From Bacteroidales bacterium (GTDB lineage: Bacteria > Bacteroidota > Bacteroidia > Bacteroidales > VadinHA17): a DNA stretch of 64,000 nt. Positions 1 to 9,051 of this stretch are shown in pieces. The stretch covers positions 42,891 through 106,890 of the forward strand of contig JALHSP010000078.1 of the NCBI GenBank assembly GCA_022865305.1, written 5' to 3'. Numbering within the stretch: position 1 is the stretch's first letter; each line of letters begins with the position of its first letter. The position numbers were made by a program, and so were the translations under genes. The notes under the pieces were generated by a model, which saw nothing but the letters and a program-made list of their open reading frames with translations, had not been told where the DNA came from and searched no databases.

Positions 1-25
1 CATGAAATTGCTGTTTGGTTAACAA

Positions 26-211
26 TCAGGCTGTTGCCTTTTTCTCTATAGCAAGCTTGCCCCTGTAATAACCGCATTCAGGACATACCCTGTGATACCT
101 GACTGAAGATCCGCAATTCGAACATGTTGCGACTTTCGGCGCAGTTGCTTTATAATGAGTCCTGCGCTTATCTCTTCTCGTTTTTGAATGTTTACGTTTC
201 GGATTTGGCAT
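26..211 (-). CDS. rpmF: 50S ribosomal protein L32
   Basis: Structural protein of the large ribosomal subunit. The 61-residue product begins [10 protein letters not shown], the family's usual basic N-terminus, and carries a zinc-ribbon pair CxxC at residues 30-33 and 43-46. Length is typical. It lies 11 bases downstream of a DUF177/YceD gene on the same strand, the classic yceD-rpmF order, so the two are very probably co-transcribed. The usual next genes (plsX, fabH) would lie beyond the left edge and cannot be checked. Confidence 0.97.
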   Translation of the reverse strand: MPNPKRKHSKTRRDKRRTHYKATAPKVATCSNCGSSVRYHRVCPECGYYRGKLAIEKKATA

Positions 212-222
212 TTTTTCCTTTT

Positions 223-744
223 TTAATTTTCATTTATTAATTTCTTTAACTCATCCCAGCGGGGATCGGTGCCATGATCTTCTTCAATAATATACTCCTT
301 CAACTTTTTCAGCATTTCAGGATCACATGTACTGTTTCCGTCTTTATCATCGGGATGCACCCGCTGTATCGGCAAAGCCAGATGAATATATTCATAAAAA
401 CTCTGCTTCAAATCCAGCTCATGTTCATCTGCCGGTATCGAAATAATGTCCGGATCACTTTCGTCCCTTGCCTTGCCAAATTTAATCAGAAGTCTGTTCT
501 CACAATCAATATGCAGGGGAAAAATCCCCAGGCATCTGTCACAACATATTCTTACGATGCCATTAATCTTTACATTAAGGTCAATATGGGAAGAGCATCT
601 CTCGGCTTCAATACTGGCTGAAAGGGTTCCATCTTTTACTTCCGAAGTCTCAAACTGGTCAAAAAATTCTTTATTAATTTCAAAATCATAGTAGTGGCGT
701 CCATCTTTTAATCCGCTTATCGGTATGGCAAATAATCCGGACAT
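223..744 (-). CDS. yceD: DUF177 / YceD-like protein
   Basis: 173-residue YceD-family protein. The sequence shows the family's CxRC motif (C68-D-R-C71) in the middle and an acidic C-terminal third. In other bacteria YceD is linked to 23S rRNA accumulation and is encoded just upstream of rpmF, as here. No membrane segment or signal peptide is visible. It is the first gene of the minus-strand pair, so its promoter should lie in 745-920, shared with the divergent LiaF-like operon. Family assignment is strong; the molecular function is less certain. Confidence 0.9.
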   Translation of the reverse strand: MSGLFAIPISGLKDGRHYYDFEINKEFFDQFETSEVKDGTLSASIEAERCSSHIDLNVKINGIVRICCDRCLGIFPLHIDCENRLLIKFGKARDESDPDIISIPADEHELDLKQSFYEYIHLALPIQRVHPDDKDGNSTCDPEMLKKLKEYIIEEDHGTDPRWDELKKLINEN

Positions 745-923
745 CTCATTAAATTTTGGTCTGCAAAAATATGAAAGCTAATCCAATTAAAAAAATTATG
801 AACAAAAAAGTAACATTTATTGTCTGGAAAGTCGATTTACCGGTAAAAAAGCGTCATTTACCTTTTTTCTCTAATTCCAGCGAATTATATGGATTATTTT
901 TAACTCAAATAAAAATTTCAAAT

Positions 924-1292
924 ATGAGACACATAGATAATCAATTACGAAGAAACAGGGAACATCATCCCCAGGTGGGCATCGGATTATTTTTTATTGT
1001 ACTCGGGCTCGCACTCCTTGTTGCAACCAACGATATGCTGCATCTCGGAAGTGTGAAAAGTTATTTCACCTGGGAGACAGCAATGGTATTTGTTGGCCTT
1101 TTGCTCTTACTCAACCTTCAGTTTATCGGAGGTTTGCTGTTAATCGCCGGAGGTGCATGGTTTATGATGGATCATTTATACGGTAATATTCCTGATCTAA
1201 TCAGAACACTCTACTGGCCTGCTGTGATAATGATACTGGGCCTTGCATTTATCATTTCCTCATTCATAAAAAGAAGAAAAAACAATAATTAA
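924..1292 (+). CDS. small membrane protein, LiaF transmembrane-domain-like (DUF5668)
   Basis: 122-residue integral membrane protein starting MRHIDNQLRR. The frame stays open upstream to 756, but that extension is low-complexity and lies in the divergent promoter region, so I chose the ATG at 924. Four hydrophobic segments (about residues 18-37, 48-64, 66-80 and 93-113) with intervening short loops resemble the N-terminal membrane domain of LiaF/DUF5668 proteins; a basic tail ends RRKNNN. It is the first gene of a four-gene plus-strand run: 25 bases to the next LiaF-like gene, then a LytS kinase and a LytTR regulator. The context suggests envelope-stress sensing; the function itself is inferred. 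Confidence 0.75.
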   Translation: MRHIDNQLRRNREHHPQVGIGLFFIVLGLALLVATNDMLHLGSVKSYFTWETAMVFVGLLLLLNLQFIGGLLLIAGGAWFMMDHLYGNIPDLIRTLYWPAVIMILGLAFIISSFIKRRKNNN

Positions 1293-1317
1293 TTCAGAAA
1301 CGAATAAATTTACAGCT

Positions 1318-2067
1318 ATGGAAACAAATAATTTTTACAAAGATGTGAATAGTGCATCACGACATGGAAATCGTAATTTCAATAATAACAAGGTCATCAT
1401 CGGAGTGGTACTTGTCCTGGCAGGAATGTTTCTTGTAATAAGAAATACCGGGATTTTCCCTGATTTTATTGATCATGTTATTTTCAGCTGGCAAATGCTT
1501 CTGGTGGTGATCGGCCTAGTAATGACACTGGGAGCAACAGAAAAAACAGCTGGTATAATTGTTATGGCTGTCGGTGGATTCTTCATGATACCACTGCTGT
1601 TTCGCGAGACATTTGGCATATATAACATGTTCTGGCCCGCAATCTTCATTATTATCGGAGTAATCTTTATTGCCAGCAAGCGAAAGGGATGGAACGTAGC
1701 ATCATCTAAAGGCATGATAGGAGATGATTATATCGATTATGTGAATATCTTCAGCGGTGGTGAGCGACAGATCGTATCCCAGAATTTTAAGGGAGGCAAA
1801 ATTACCGCGGTTTTCGGCGGTATTGAGCTTGACCTGACAAAAGCAAAGCTGGCTCCAGGAAGGAATGATCTTGAGATTGCATGCATTTTCGGTGGCGCTA
1901 CTATAATCGTTCCTGATAACTGGTATATCACAATTGAGGTGACACCTGTTCTGGGGGGGTTCACCGACTCGCGGAAACTGAGCCCTGGCAGAATCGTAGA
2001 TCCTGCAAGCCAGCTGGTCATCAAAGGAGCTGTAGTATTTGGCGGTGGTGAAGTAAAAAGCTATTAA
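1318..2067 (+). CDS. LiaF-like membrane protein with C-terminal beta domain
   Basis: 249-residue protein. After a polar N-terminus there are four hydrophobic segments (about residues 25-120), then a soluble C-terminal domain (about 140-249) rich in GG and beta-strand motifs such as FGGIELDLTKA and FGGATIIVP. This matches LiaF C-terminal domains ('cell wall-active antibiotics response'). In Firmicutes LiaF restrains the LiaRS envelope-stress kinase. Here the next gene, 11 bases on, encodes a LytS-type kinase, so a modulator-kinase relationship is a reasonable inference but unproven in Bacteroidota. Confidence 0.8.
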   Translation: METNNFYKDVNSASRHGNRNFNNNKVIIGVVLVLAGMFLVIRNTGIFPDFIDHVIFSWQMLLVVIGLVMTLGATEKTAGIIVMAVGGFFMIPLLFRETFGIYNMFWPAIFIIIGVIFIASKRKGWNVASSKGMIGDDYIDYVNIFSGGERQIVSQNFKGGKITAVFGGIELDLTKAKLAPGRNDLEIACIFGGATIIVPDNWYITIEVTPVLGGFTDSRKLSPGRIVDPASQLVIKGAVVFGGGEVKSY

Positions 2068-2078
2068 TTCATTTACAG

Positions 2079-3134
2079 ATGAAGCATCCTGTACTCGCAA
2101 ACAGGGTTCGTCTTATAGTATGGTGGCTGGTCTGGCTTTTCATGACGCTTGGCCAGTTGCTGTTGTATTATTATGCGTATGGCAGATTTACAACCACTGC
2201 CATCCCTGACGGGATAATCTCACTCATAATATATTCAGGAATCGGTCTTTCTTTATGGTATCCCTTCAGGTATTTCAATGCAACCAGCAGCAGGACTACC
2301 GCTGTAATAACCAACCTCGTTGTCAGCGGAGCTGTCGCTGTTACATTATGGGTCCTCATAAACAAATATTTTGTACTCCTTATTCTGCCAAAAGTTAATG
2401 ACTATCAGGCATACTGGGAAGCAACTTTTCCTTACCGGATCGGGACTGGAGTTTTTATATACGGTCTTATTGTTCTTGCTTATTATCTTTTCATAAGCCT
2501 GTATAACCTGTCGGAAAAAAATGCAAAGGAGGCAAAGCTTGAAAGCCTGGTAAAAGAAACAGAGCTCAAAATGCTTCGTTCACAGATCAATCCCCATTTT
2601 CTTTTTAACAGCCTTAATTCAGTAAGCTCACTCACAATTACTGATCCGGAAAAAGCAAGGGACATGGTCATTAAGTTGTCTGAGTTCATGAGATATGCAC
2701 TTTCGAAGAAAGATGAACAACCTGTTTCACTCAGAAGTGAACTTGAAAACCTGAGGTTGTATCTCGATATCGAAAAAGTGCGGTTTGGCGACAAATTATC
2801 TACTGAGGAGAATATTGAAGAAAAGTGTCTTGAAACAAAAATGCCTGTAATGCTTTTACAGCCGCTTTATGAAAATGCAATAAAACATGGTGTTTATGAA
2901 AGTACCGAAAGCGTCAGGATTATAACACAGGCAAAGATCATTGACGGATATATTGAAATTACAATTTGCAATAATTACGATCCTGCTCCATCATTGAGAA
3001 GAGGAACCGGAACCGGTCTGATCAATGTTGCCAGACGGCTCGAATTGTTCTACGGCAACAAGGCATCGATTAAAACAACGAAAGAAAACGGGATTTATAC
3101 TGTAAACCTGTATATACCAACAGATTTTTTATAA
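2079..3134 (+). CDS. LytS-family sensor histidine kinase
   Basis: 351-residue membrane kinase. Four hydrophobic segments occupy roughly residues 10-145, followed by a short linker and the His_kinase (PF06580) domain with the phosphoacceptor in NPHFLFNSLN (H173). The ATP-binding half has the N-box around LYENAIKHG and a G-box GTGTGLINVARR. There is no dedicated extracellular sensor domain, so it probably senses through its membrane part or through the adjacent LiaF-like proteins. It starts 11 bases after the LiaF-like gene and is followed by its probable partner, the LytTR regulator. Confidence 0.92.
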   Translation: MKHPVLANRVRLIVWWLVWLFMTLGQLLLYYYAYGRFTTTAIPDGIISLIIYSGIGLSLWYPFRYFNATSSRTTAVITNLVVSGAVAVTLWVLINKYFVLLILPKVNDYQAYWEATFPYRIGTGVFIYGLIVLAYYLFISLYNLSEKNAKEAKLESLVKETELKMLRSQINPHFLFNSLNSVSSLTITDPEKARDMVIKLSEFMRYALSKKDEQPVSLRSELENLRLYLDIEKVRFGDKLSTEENIEEKCLETKMPVMLLQPLYENAIKHGVYESTESVRIITQAKIIDGYIEITICNNYDPAPSLRRGTGTGLINVARRLELFYGNKASIKTTKENGIYTVNLYIPTDFL

Positions 3135-3217
3135 ATCTCATTTGAAAATTAATTTTTAAATTTAGGGGTAAGAAAACGAAAAGGACTTTTAAGGCAGTCG
3201 CTGGAAACAAGAAAACG

Positions 3218-3970
3218 ATGGAAAAGATCAGAACCGTAATAATTGAAGATGAAGCCCCGGCCCGGGAAATAATTAAGTATTATTTAAAAGATCTGGATTA
3301 TATAGAAGTAATTGCTGATTGTGCTGATGGCTTTTCTGGTTTGAAAACAATTTCAACAATGAAACCTGATCTGGTTTTCCTTGATATCCAGATGCCAAGG
3401 CTCACCGGAATTGAATTGCTTGAGGTTCTTACTGAGAAACCCGAGATCATCTTTACAACAGCTTATGATCAGTTTGCAATAAGAGCTTTTGAGCTTAATG
3501 CTGTAGATTATCTTTTGAAGCCTTTTCCAAAAAGACGGTTCCTGGAGGCAGTTAAAAAAGCGACTGATAAGATCCGGACAGGGACCGGGAATAAAGAGCC
3601 GGTAAGTCAGCTCCTGGCAAAAATGCCTGAACCGGCTTCTCCTGTCAACAGGATCGTTGTACGTAAAGGGAATGCCATTAATCTCATTCCTGTTGAACAG
3701 ATAAAATATGTTGAGGCACAGGACGATTATGTTATGGTATATCATTCCGGCGGGAAAGCACTTAAGCAGCAAACTATGAAGTTTTATGAAGAGAATCTGC
3801 CGAAAACAGATTTTGTAAGAATACACAGGTCATATATTGTTAAAGTTACGGAGTTAAAGCGGATTGAACCTTACGGCAAGGATACCCATGTTGCAATACT
3901 TCAGTCGGGAGACAAACTTCCTGTAAGCCGCGCAGGTTACAAGCATCTGAAAGAAGAGCTTAATTTTTAA
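3218..3970 (+). CDS. LytTR-family response regulator
   Basis: 250-residue regulator. The receiver domain (about 1-120) has the acidic pocket IIEDE near residue 10, phosphoacceptor D56 in FLDIQMP, and the conserved lysine in LLKPF. The C-terminal LytTR DNA-binding domain (about 148-248) includes VEAQDDYVMV and FVRIHRSYIV. It lies 83 bases after the LytS kinase on the same strand and is almost certainly its partner. Targets cannot be read from the sequence; the upstream LiaF-like genes are candidates. Confidence 0.94.
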   Translation: MEKIRTVIIEDEAPAREIIKYYLKDLDYIEVIADCADGFSGLKTISTMKPDLVFLDIQMPRLTGIELLEVLTEKPEIIFTTAYDQFAIRAFELNAVDYLLKPFPKRRFLEAVKKATDKIRTGTGNKEPVSQLLAKMPEPASPVNRIVVRKGNAINLIPVEQIKYVEAQDDYVMVYHSGGKALKQQTMKFYEENLPKTDFVRIHRSYIVKVTELKRIEPYGKDTHVAILQSGDKLPVSRAGYKHLKEELNF

Positions 3971-4034
3971 TTGCCGTACAGTATCGAAGCGAAACGAAGG
4001 AACCTCGGTCCTGAAGTCCGGTTATTTCGTATAA

Positions 4035-4343
4035 TTATCTCTTCAGGCGGTTTTCCTTCTTATACCACATAAATAATCCTGAAAAATATCTATACCGTCG
4101 AAACCGGAACAGAGGCACCGGATCATAACCATGTGTTCCCCCCGGACGGCATCTGAGTATCCTGCCGGTGCCCATGACAAAACCGATAAATGGGCCATGG
4201 ATCTTCAGCGCATCAAGCATATATTGTGAACAGGAAGGAATGTGCCGACACGAAGGTTTTAAAAAAGGTGAAATAGCATATCTGTAAATATGAACAGGAA
4301 GTGAAAGCAGAAAGGATAGTATTTTTTTTAATGATTTAATCAT
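4035..4343 (-). CDS. yidD: membrane protein insertion efficiency factor YidD
   Basis: 102-residue YidD protein, a small membrane-associated factor assisting YidC-dependent insertion. Family signatures are visible: an N-terminal amphipathic helix, the cysteine-containing PSCRHIPSCSQYMLDAL segment, HG, and RILRCRPGGTHGYDPVP. The C-terminal tail is basic. The usual rnpA/yidC neighbours are absent; it stands alone, convergent with the LytTR gene and divergent from the zinc peptidase gene. Confidence 0.93.
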   Translation of the reverse strand: MIKSLKKILSFLLSLPVHIYRYAISPFLKPSCRHIPSCSQYMLDALKIHGPFIGFVMGTGRILRCRPGGTHGYDPVPLFRFRRYRYFSGLFMWYKKENRLKR

Positions 4344-4446
4344 TTGACAAAGATAATAATTGAACCCGTACCGCTGTTTTTATGACAAAATGGCTGCCAA
4401 GGGCGGTTTGGCAAAACTTTTGATGACTATTTTAACATAAAAAGAT

Positions 4447-4953
4447 ATGAACCTGAACATCGAAAACGCAAATATGAATATATGGGGAATCTTTATAGCC
4501 GTCATGGTCCTCAGCTGGATTGTCGGCGCTATAATGAAGTCAAAATTTAAAAAATATTCAAAAATACCTGTTGATAACGGTATGTCGGGCAAAGACATAG
4601 CTGAACGGATGCTTCGTGACAACGGTATTTATGACGTAACGATTGAAAGTGTTCAGGGACAATTAACTGATCACTATAATCCTGATAAGAAAACCATAAA
4701 CCTCAGCCAGGAGGTTTATAATTCCAGGAGCGTTGCTGCTGCTGCGGTTGCAGCTCATGAGACGGGACATGCAGTTCAGCATGCAACGGCTTATGCATGG
4801 CTTTCGAATACCGGAATTACCTCATATGAGAATCACGATAAGGCCCAGAGTGCATTGAAACGGGCAGCATATACTTATGTTGTCGCTGCACTCGGATCGC
4901 TCGCAACACTGTTGTATTATATTATGATTTTCACAGGAATCAGGGACGATTAA
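4447..4953 (+). CDS. zinc metallopeptidase, YugP-like, with apparent internal deletion
   Basis: 168-residue protein of the membrane zinc peptidase family (PF04298, YugP-like). It has an N-terminal membrane segment (about 12-32) and the metal motif HETGH at 104-108. In full-length relatives as I know them (about 225-235 residues) this motif is followed by membrane segments and a further conserved acidic segment near PVE before the ALAWLSNTGI-type C-terminus. Here HATAYA joins directly to WLSNTGITSYENHDKA near residue 117 (about base 4795), so roughly 60-70 residues seem missing in frame. The rest of the family C-terminus is intact. If the deletion is real, a metal ligand and the membrane bundle are lost and the protein is probably inactive. 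Confidence 0.75.
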   Translation: MNLNIENANMNIWGIFIAVMVLSWIVGAIMKSKFKKYSKIPVDNGMSGKDIAERMLRDNGIYDVTIESVQGQLTDHYNPDKKTINLSQEVYNSRSVAAAAVAAHETGHAVQHATAYAWLSNTGITSYENHDKAQSALKRAAYTYVVAALGSLATLLYYIMIFTGIRDD

Positions 4954-4954
4954 T

Positions 4955-5692
4955 TCAGCGACCTTTCACCTCCATCCATTTGGTAAGCTTGTCGATCATC
5001 CTGATCACAATCCAAACAAAAGCTGCTGAAATAAAAAGGTACATCCAGATTCGTGTCAGATAAATCTTTTCTGTAAGGAAGTAGTTCCTGAAAAGGTCGA
5101 GAAGGGTAAAGATTATAAATACAATAAAAAAGCTGTGGTACTCTCTTCTGAGGACATTTCTTACTGAAAAAGTGAGTTTCGGGGGAATAAATTTACTGAA
5201 AATAGGGATAAATGCACTCACAGTCTCTGACCATTTGTCATAGACATCTCCGAATTTCCTTCTCAGGAATTGCTCTTCTGCAAACATTATCCTTTCATAA
5301 TAGAGCCAGAAAATAAGGCAGGTGACAACTGCAAACCAGGCAGATCTTAAAAAGAGGACAGGTCCGAGTATAATAAAAAAGTTACCAAGGTAAAGAGGAT
5401 GCCTGACAACAGAATAGATTCCTGTTACGTTAAGCTCATCTGCAATCTGCCCGGCTTTTGTGTTCCGTCCTGACGTATTACAGGGAGCAAAACCAACTGT
5501 CAGTATCCTAATTAACTGACCAAAAAGACTGACTCCAAGGAATATCATTTCATCACGCAGGTCAAAAAGTATTGCCTGTCTGTTGCCCAGATACATCATA
5601 ACAATCCCGGCAACTATTAATAAAACAGGAAGCCAGCCTCTTCTTTTAAACAGCCAGCTACCGCTGTTTTCAAATTCATGTACAAGTGCCAT
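4955..5692 (-). CDS. isoprenylcysteine carboxyl methyltransferase-like membrane enzyme
   Basis: 245-residue integral membrane protein with about five to six hydrophobic segments. The central block GIYSVVRHPLYLGNF and the downstream EEQFLRRKFGDVYDKW are the S-adenosylmethionine-binding signatures of the ICMT/phospholipid methyltransferase superfamily. In bacteria such enzymes methylate lipids, quinone precursors or unknown small molecules; the substrate is not evident. The gene lies 40 bases after the outer-membrane protein gene on the same strand and may be the last gene of the TetR-ABC operon, which would fit a lipid-related role. Confidence 0.75.
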   Translation of the reverse strand: MALVHEFENSGSWLFKRRGWLPVLLIVAGIVMMYLGNRQAILFDLRDEMIFLGVSLFGQLIRILTVGFAPCNTSGRNTKAGQIADELNVTGIYSVVRHPLYLGNFFIILGPVLFLRSAWFAVVTCLIFWLYYERIMFAEEQFLRRKFGDVYDKWSETVSAFIPIFSKFIPPKLTFSVRNVLRREYHSFFIVFIIFTLLDLFRNYFLTEKIYLTRIWMYLFISAAFVWIVIRMIDKLTKWMEVKGR

Positions 5693-5732
5693 CAGAAGGA
5701 TTTAAAAATTGCGCGGTAAAAATATGAAAATT

Positions 5733-6881
5733 CTAGAAACTGTACTTTAATCTCAGGAATGCCAGGTTGATTTTGCTTCTCTCTCCTCCCATGACACTGC
5801 TGAAATGCTGCCAGATCAGCGAAAAATCAATGTTTTCAGCCAGGGAATAATCCAGAGTTGGACCGGCAAAATAACCATCCAGGTCAGGGAACCAGATAGC
5901 AGATATTCCAATATTCAACAGGGGTGTCACTGCCCAGGTGAATTGTCCGAAAGCTGAAAATTCAGAGAATGCAAGATCCTTTGCGGAGAGATTTCCGGAA
6001 TATAAGTTTGTGAAATTGTTCAGTTCCAGAGGATCATTACAGTACATCAGCTGGAACTGTAACATGGAATTATCTTTGAATATTTTATCAATCCCTGCTG
6101 TAATGATTATTGTACCGGTTGTGTCACTGTAAGATTCAAGAGGATGAAACCATGTTCCCTCCCCCCTGAACGAAAGCGAACCTATCGAACCTGACCATCC
6201 TGTTCCTGCTATAATGTCTGAGCTGTTCGAATACCCTGCAAGGAACTGTATATCATAGCCCCATTTATTAAAGCGATATAATCCTGCCGCAGTAATATCG
6301 TCATCGCTGTCGGCTTTTACAGCTACCTCAATTGCCGATGAAGGTGTCGGATAATATTGCAGCCTGACAGCATCGCTGCCCGGTCTCTCTACATAATCAA
6401 AATCAAAAAATGAATATGCATTGAAAATATCGTTCGGATTCCAGACAAAAGTCTGACCCCAGTTGATCCTCTGACGGCCTAGTCTTACCTGGAACTTTTC
6501 ATAGCTCAGATCGAGCCATAACCTGTCAATGGTGGTATTGAAAAAAAATGAATTCTTGTCCATTATGTTCCACGACATATCGATCCAGCCTTCATCTGTA
6601 CCTATCATTTCAGCATATCCGGGATACGATCTCACCATGTCACCTGTGAAAAGCCGGTTTCTGAATTCAGCAGAGAATGTAATATTATTATTTATATATC
6701 CTTTAAAATTCAATCTGTTGTGCAAAAGGTTTTCATTCAGGAACGGTCCAGAGAGAGAATCGAACATTATGCTCTGCATAGTCGTAAGGTAGCCACTGAG
6801 GGAGATTGATTTCTTATCCTGGGGAAACAATGTTTCAGCATGTAAAAGCAAAATAATTACAACAACTAAATATTTTTTCAT
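5733..6881 (-). CDS. outer-membrane beta-barrel protein (DUF1302-like)
   Basis: 382-residue protein with an N-terminal signal peptide (MKKYLVVVIILLLHAETLF) followed by alternating aromatic/polar beta strands and a C-terminal phenylalanine (LRLKYSF), as in outer-membrane barrels. The segment GRQRINWGQTFVWNPND resembles DUF1302-type barrels often encoded beside LolA-like and export proteins. It follows the ABC ATPase gene by 13 bases, so it is probably the outer-membrane component of the same system. Cargo is unknown. Confidence 0.72.
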   Translation of the reverse strand: MKKYLVVVIILLLHAETLFPQDKKSISLSGYLTTMQSIMFDSLSGPFLNENLLHNRLNFKGYINNNITFSAEFRNRLFTGDMVRSYPGYAEMIGTDEGWIDMSWNIMDKNSFFFNTTIDRLWLDLSYEKFQVRLGRQRINWGQTFVWNPNDIFNAYSFFDFDYVERPGSDAVRLQYYPTPSSAIEVAVKADSDDDITAAGLYRFNKWGYDIQFLAGYSNSSDIIAGTGWSGSIGSLSFRGEGTWFHPLESYSDTTGTIIITAGIDKIFKDNSMLQFQLMYCNDPLELNNFTNLYSGNLSAKDLAFSEFSAFGQFTWAVTPLLNIGISAIWFPDLDGYFAGPTLDYSLAENIDFSLIWQHFSSVMGGERSKINLAFLRLKYSF

Positions 6882-6894
6882 CAGGACAGAAATG

Positions 6895-7590
6895 TTATGC
6901 AGGAAGTTCCCTTATGTCATCAGAAATTACTTTTCCGTCTTCAAGAGTGATTACGCGATGTGCCATTTTAACAACTCTTGGGTCATGCGTTGAAAATATA
7001 AAAGTTATCTTCGATTCATGATTTAGCTTTTCCATTATCTCGAGAAGCGTAGTTGCAGCTTTTGAATCAAGGTTGGCAGTAGGTTCGTCAGCCAGAATAA
7101 ATTTCGGTTTTGAAGCAAGTGCTCTTGCCACAGCCACCCGCTGCTGTTGTCCTCCTGACAGTTTTGTTGGCCTGCTGTTAATCCTGTCGCCCAGTCCTAC
7201 AGCCCACAATAACTCAAAAGTCCGTTCATCTCTCTCTTTCTCCGGCCATTTCTGGAGTGTCATTATGAACTCAACGTTTTCTTTTGCTGTCAATACAGGT
7301 ATCAGGTTATATGACTGGAATACAAATCCTATATTGTTCAACCTGAAATCAATAAGTTGTGATGGTTTAAGCTTCGACAGGTTGGTGCCGCCTATGATTA
7401 TCTCCCCTGATGTTGGCATGTCAAGCCCGCCTATCAGGTTCAGCAGGGTAGTTTTGCCCGAACCCGATGGTCCGACAATTGCAGCGAATTCGGCCTCTAC
7501 AAAGTCCATGGTTACATCATTTACTGCATGAACCTTTACCTCTGTTGAATTATATATTTTATTCACATTTTTCAATTCAAGTACCTTCAT
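6895..7590 (-). CDS. ABC transporter ATP-binding protein, LolD/MacB type
   Basis: 231-residue ATPase. Walker A GPSGSGKT is at residues 40-47, the signature LSGGQQQR at 144-151, Walker B FILADEP at 165-170, and an H-loop in FSTHDPR. Overall features match the LolD/MacB branch that drives FtsX-type permeases acting on lipoproteins or other envelope substrates by mechanotransmission. It is encoded 24 bases after the second FtsX-type permease and very likely powers both. Confidence 0.93.
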   Translation of the reverse strand: MKVLELKNVNKIYNSTEVKVHAVNDVTMDFVEAEFAAIVGPSGSGKTTLLNLIGGLDMPTSGEIIIGGTNLSKLKPSQLIDFRLNNIGFVFQSYNLIPVLTAKENVEFIMTLQKWPEKERDERTFELLWAVGLGDRINSRPTKLSGGQQQRVAVARALASKPKFILADEPTANLDSKAATTLLEIMEKLNHESKITFIFSTHDPRVVKMAHRVITLEDGKVISDDIRELPA

Positions 7591-7614
7591 GGCTTGCCAG
7601 TTTAATTATTGTTT

Positions 7615-9039
7615 TTATTCTGTTCTTAGTGCTTCCACCGGATTTAGTTTCAGAGCTTTGCGAGCCGGCCAGATCGATGAAATAATTGCTGTGAGTATTA
7701 CCATTATCGTTATAAATATGAAGAATTGAGGCGTCAATATCGGATACACCCTTGCTGCAAATCCGATAGCTTCAAATCCTTCACCCCAACCTGTAAAATG
7801 AATCCCAGTCTTTCCAAGGACTTCTGTAATTGCCCATCCTGAAAGCATGCCGGCTACCGCTCCGACAATTGTCAGGAAAATAGTTTCCAGCATAATCATT
7901 TTAAAAATCCTTTTGCGGTTCATACCAATTGCCATCAGCATACCCAGCTCTTTTGTTCTTTCAAGAATTGCCATCAGCATTGTATTGATAATACCAAATG
8001 CAAGTGCCAGCATTATTATTCCGATGAAAATAAAATAATACATAACCATAAAATCATTCATCATTGCAGCATCCGGTGCCAGCTCTTTCCAGGTCATGAC
8101 TGAATTATCGCCGGAAATGCGGCTCAGTTTTTCTTTAACAATACCGGCATCATCAATGTTATTGAGTAAAATGGCAATTTCATGAGTGAGGATATCATTG
8201 CCTCCGTACAGATTTGCCAGTTCCCGTGTATTTATAAAAACTGAGACCTGGTCAAAACCGGTGTTCGTTGTTTTATAGATACCGCATACTCTGAAAATAC
8301 CCTGGATCGGGGTTCCTTCCATATCTGAAGTTGTAATCTGGACCTTGTTCCTGATCCTGTAATCAAGAGCTTTGTCAGTTATAAACAGACCAAACCTGTC
8401 AAGTTCCTTCTTGCTGAATTCTTTTCTTAAGGCTTCCCGGAAATCCTTGGGCGATCTGAATCGCATATCCTTAAGAGTCTCAAGCTTTGTAAGAACATTT
8501 ACCGTAACTTTTTCAGCCCTTAGCTTTGCAATTATACTGTCAGTAATAATATATTGCTTCAGCTTAAGTATTTCAGCAGTTTTGTCGCTGATCATTATGT
8601 CGCCGGGGCTTTGAACATCAAGATATTTTCCGCCGTCCTGTACAATTTTCTTACAGATCTCGGTTACCTGCTTTTCTTTTTCCGGGTCGACACCATAGAT
8701 AATCACACCTGTATTTGCCCACGAAGTATTTGCCATGGCAATTATCTTTGTCCTTTTGACCCAGCCGGAAACCTCCTGCAGGGAATCTATGCTTCGGGTA
8801 ATCTCAGCAAGATTTCTTACAGTAAGATCTATCTCTTCGTTCTTGATGAATTCGCTATTATGGATCTGAATATGTGAAACTTCATTATATATAGCGTCGT
8901 TAAGGCGTTGCTTAACCCAGCCTTCCATAATACCAACAAGAAGCACTCCGGAAATAATGCCAAGGGTCACGGCCACTATTACTACCAGGCTTCTCTTTTT
9001 GTTACGCCATACATTTTTCCATGCGATTGACCATATCAT
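7615..9039 (-). CDS. FtsX/LolE-type ABC permease
   Basis: 474-residue permease with the four-helix MacB/FtsX layout: one N-terminal helix (about 20-40), a large periplasmic domain (about 45-335), then three C-terminal helices with the conserved stretch LERTKELGMLMAIGM between them. It starts 12 bases after the paralogous permease gene, so the transporter is probably a heterodimer like LolC/LolE. It ends in LNPVEALRTE, the usual FtsX-family tail. Confidence 0.9.
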   Translation of the reverse strand: MIWSIAWKNVWRNKKRSLVVIVAVTLGIISGVLLVGIMEGWVKQRLNDAIYNEVSHIQIHNSEFIKNEEIDLTVRNLAEITRSIDSLQEVSGWVKRTKIIAMANTSWANTGVIIYGVDPEKEKQVTEICKKIVQDGGKYLDVQSPGDIMISDKTAEILKLKQYIITDSIIAKLRAEKVTVNVLTKLETLKDMRFRSPKDFREALRKEFSKKELDRFGLFITDKALDYRIRNKVQITTSDMEGTPIQGIFRVCGIYKTTNTGFDQVSVFINTRELANLYGGNDILTHEIAILLNNIDDAGIVKEKLSRISGDNSVMTWKELAPDAAMMNDFMVMYYFIFIGIIMLALAFGIINTMLMAILERTKELGMLMAIGMNRKRIFKMIMLETIFLTIVGAVAGMLSGWAITEVLGKTGIHFTGWGEGFEAIGFAARVYPILTPQFFIFITIMVILTAIISSIWPARKALKLNPVEALRTE

Positions 9040-9051
9040 AGCATTCAGTTA

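Noticed and set aside
756..923. N-terminal extension of the first LiaF-like protein
   Set aside because: Lysine-rich low-complexity translation in the divergent promoter region; the ATG at 924 gives a typical family start.
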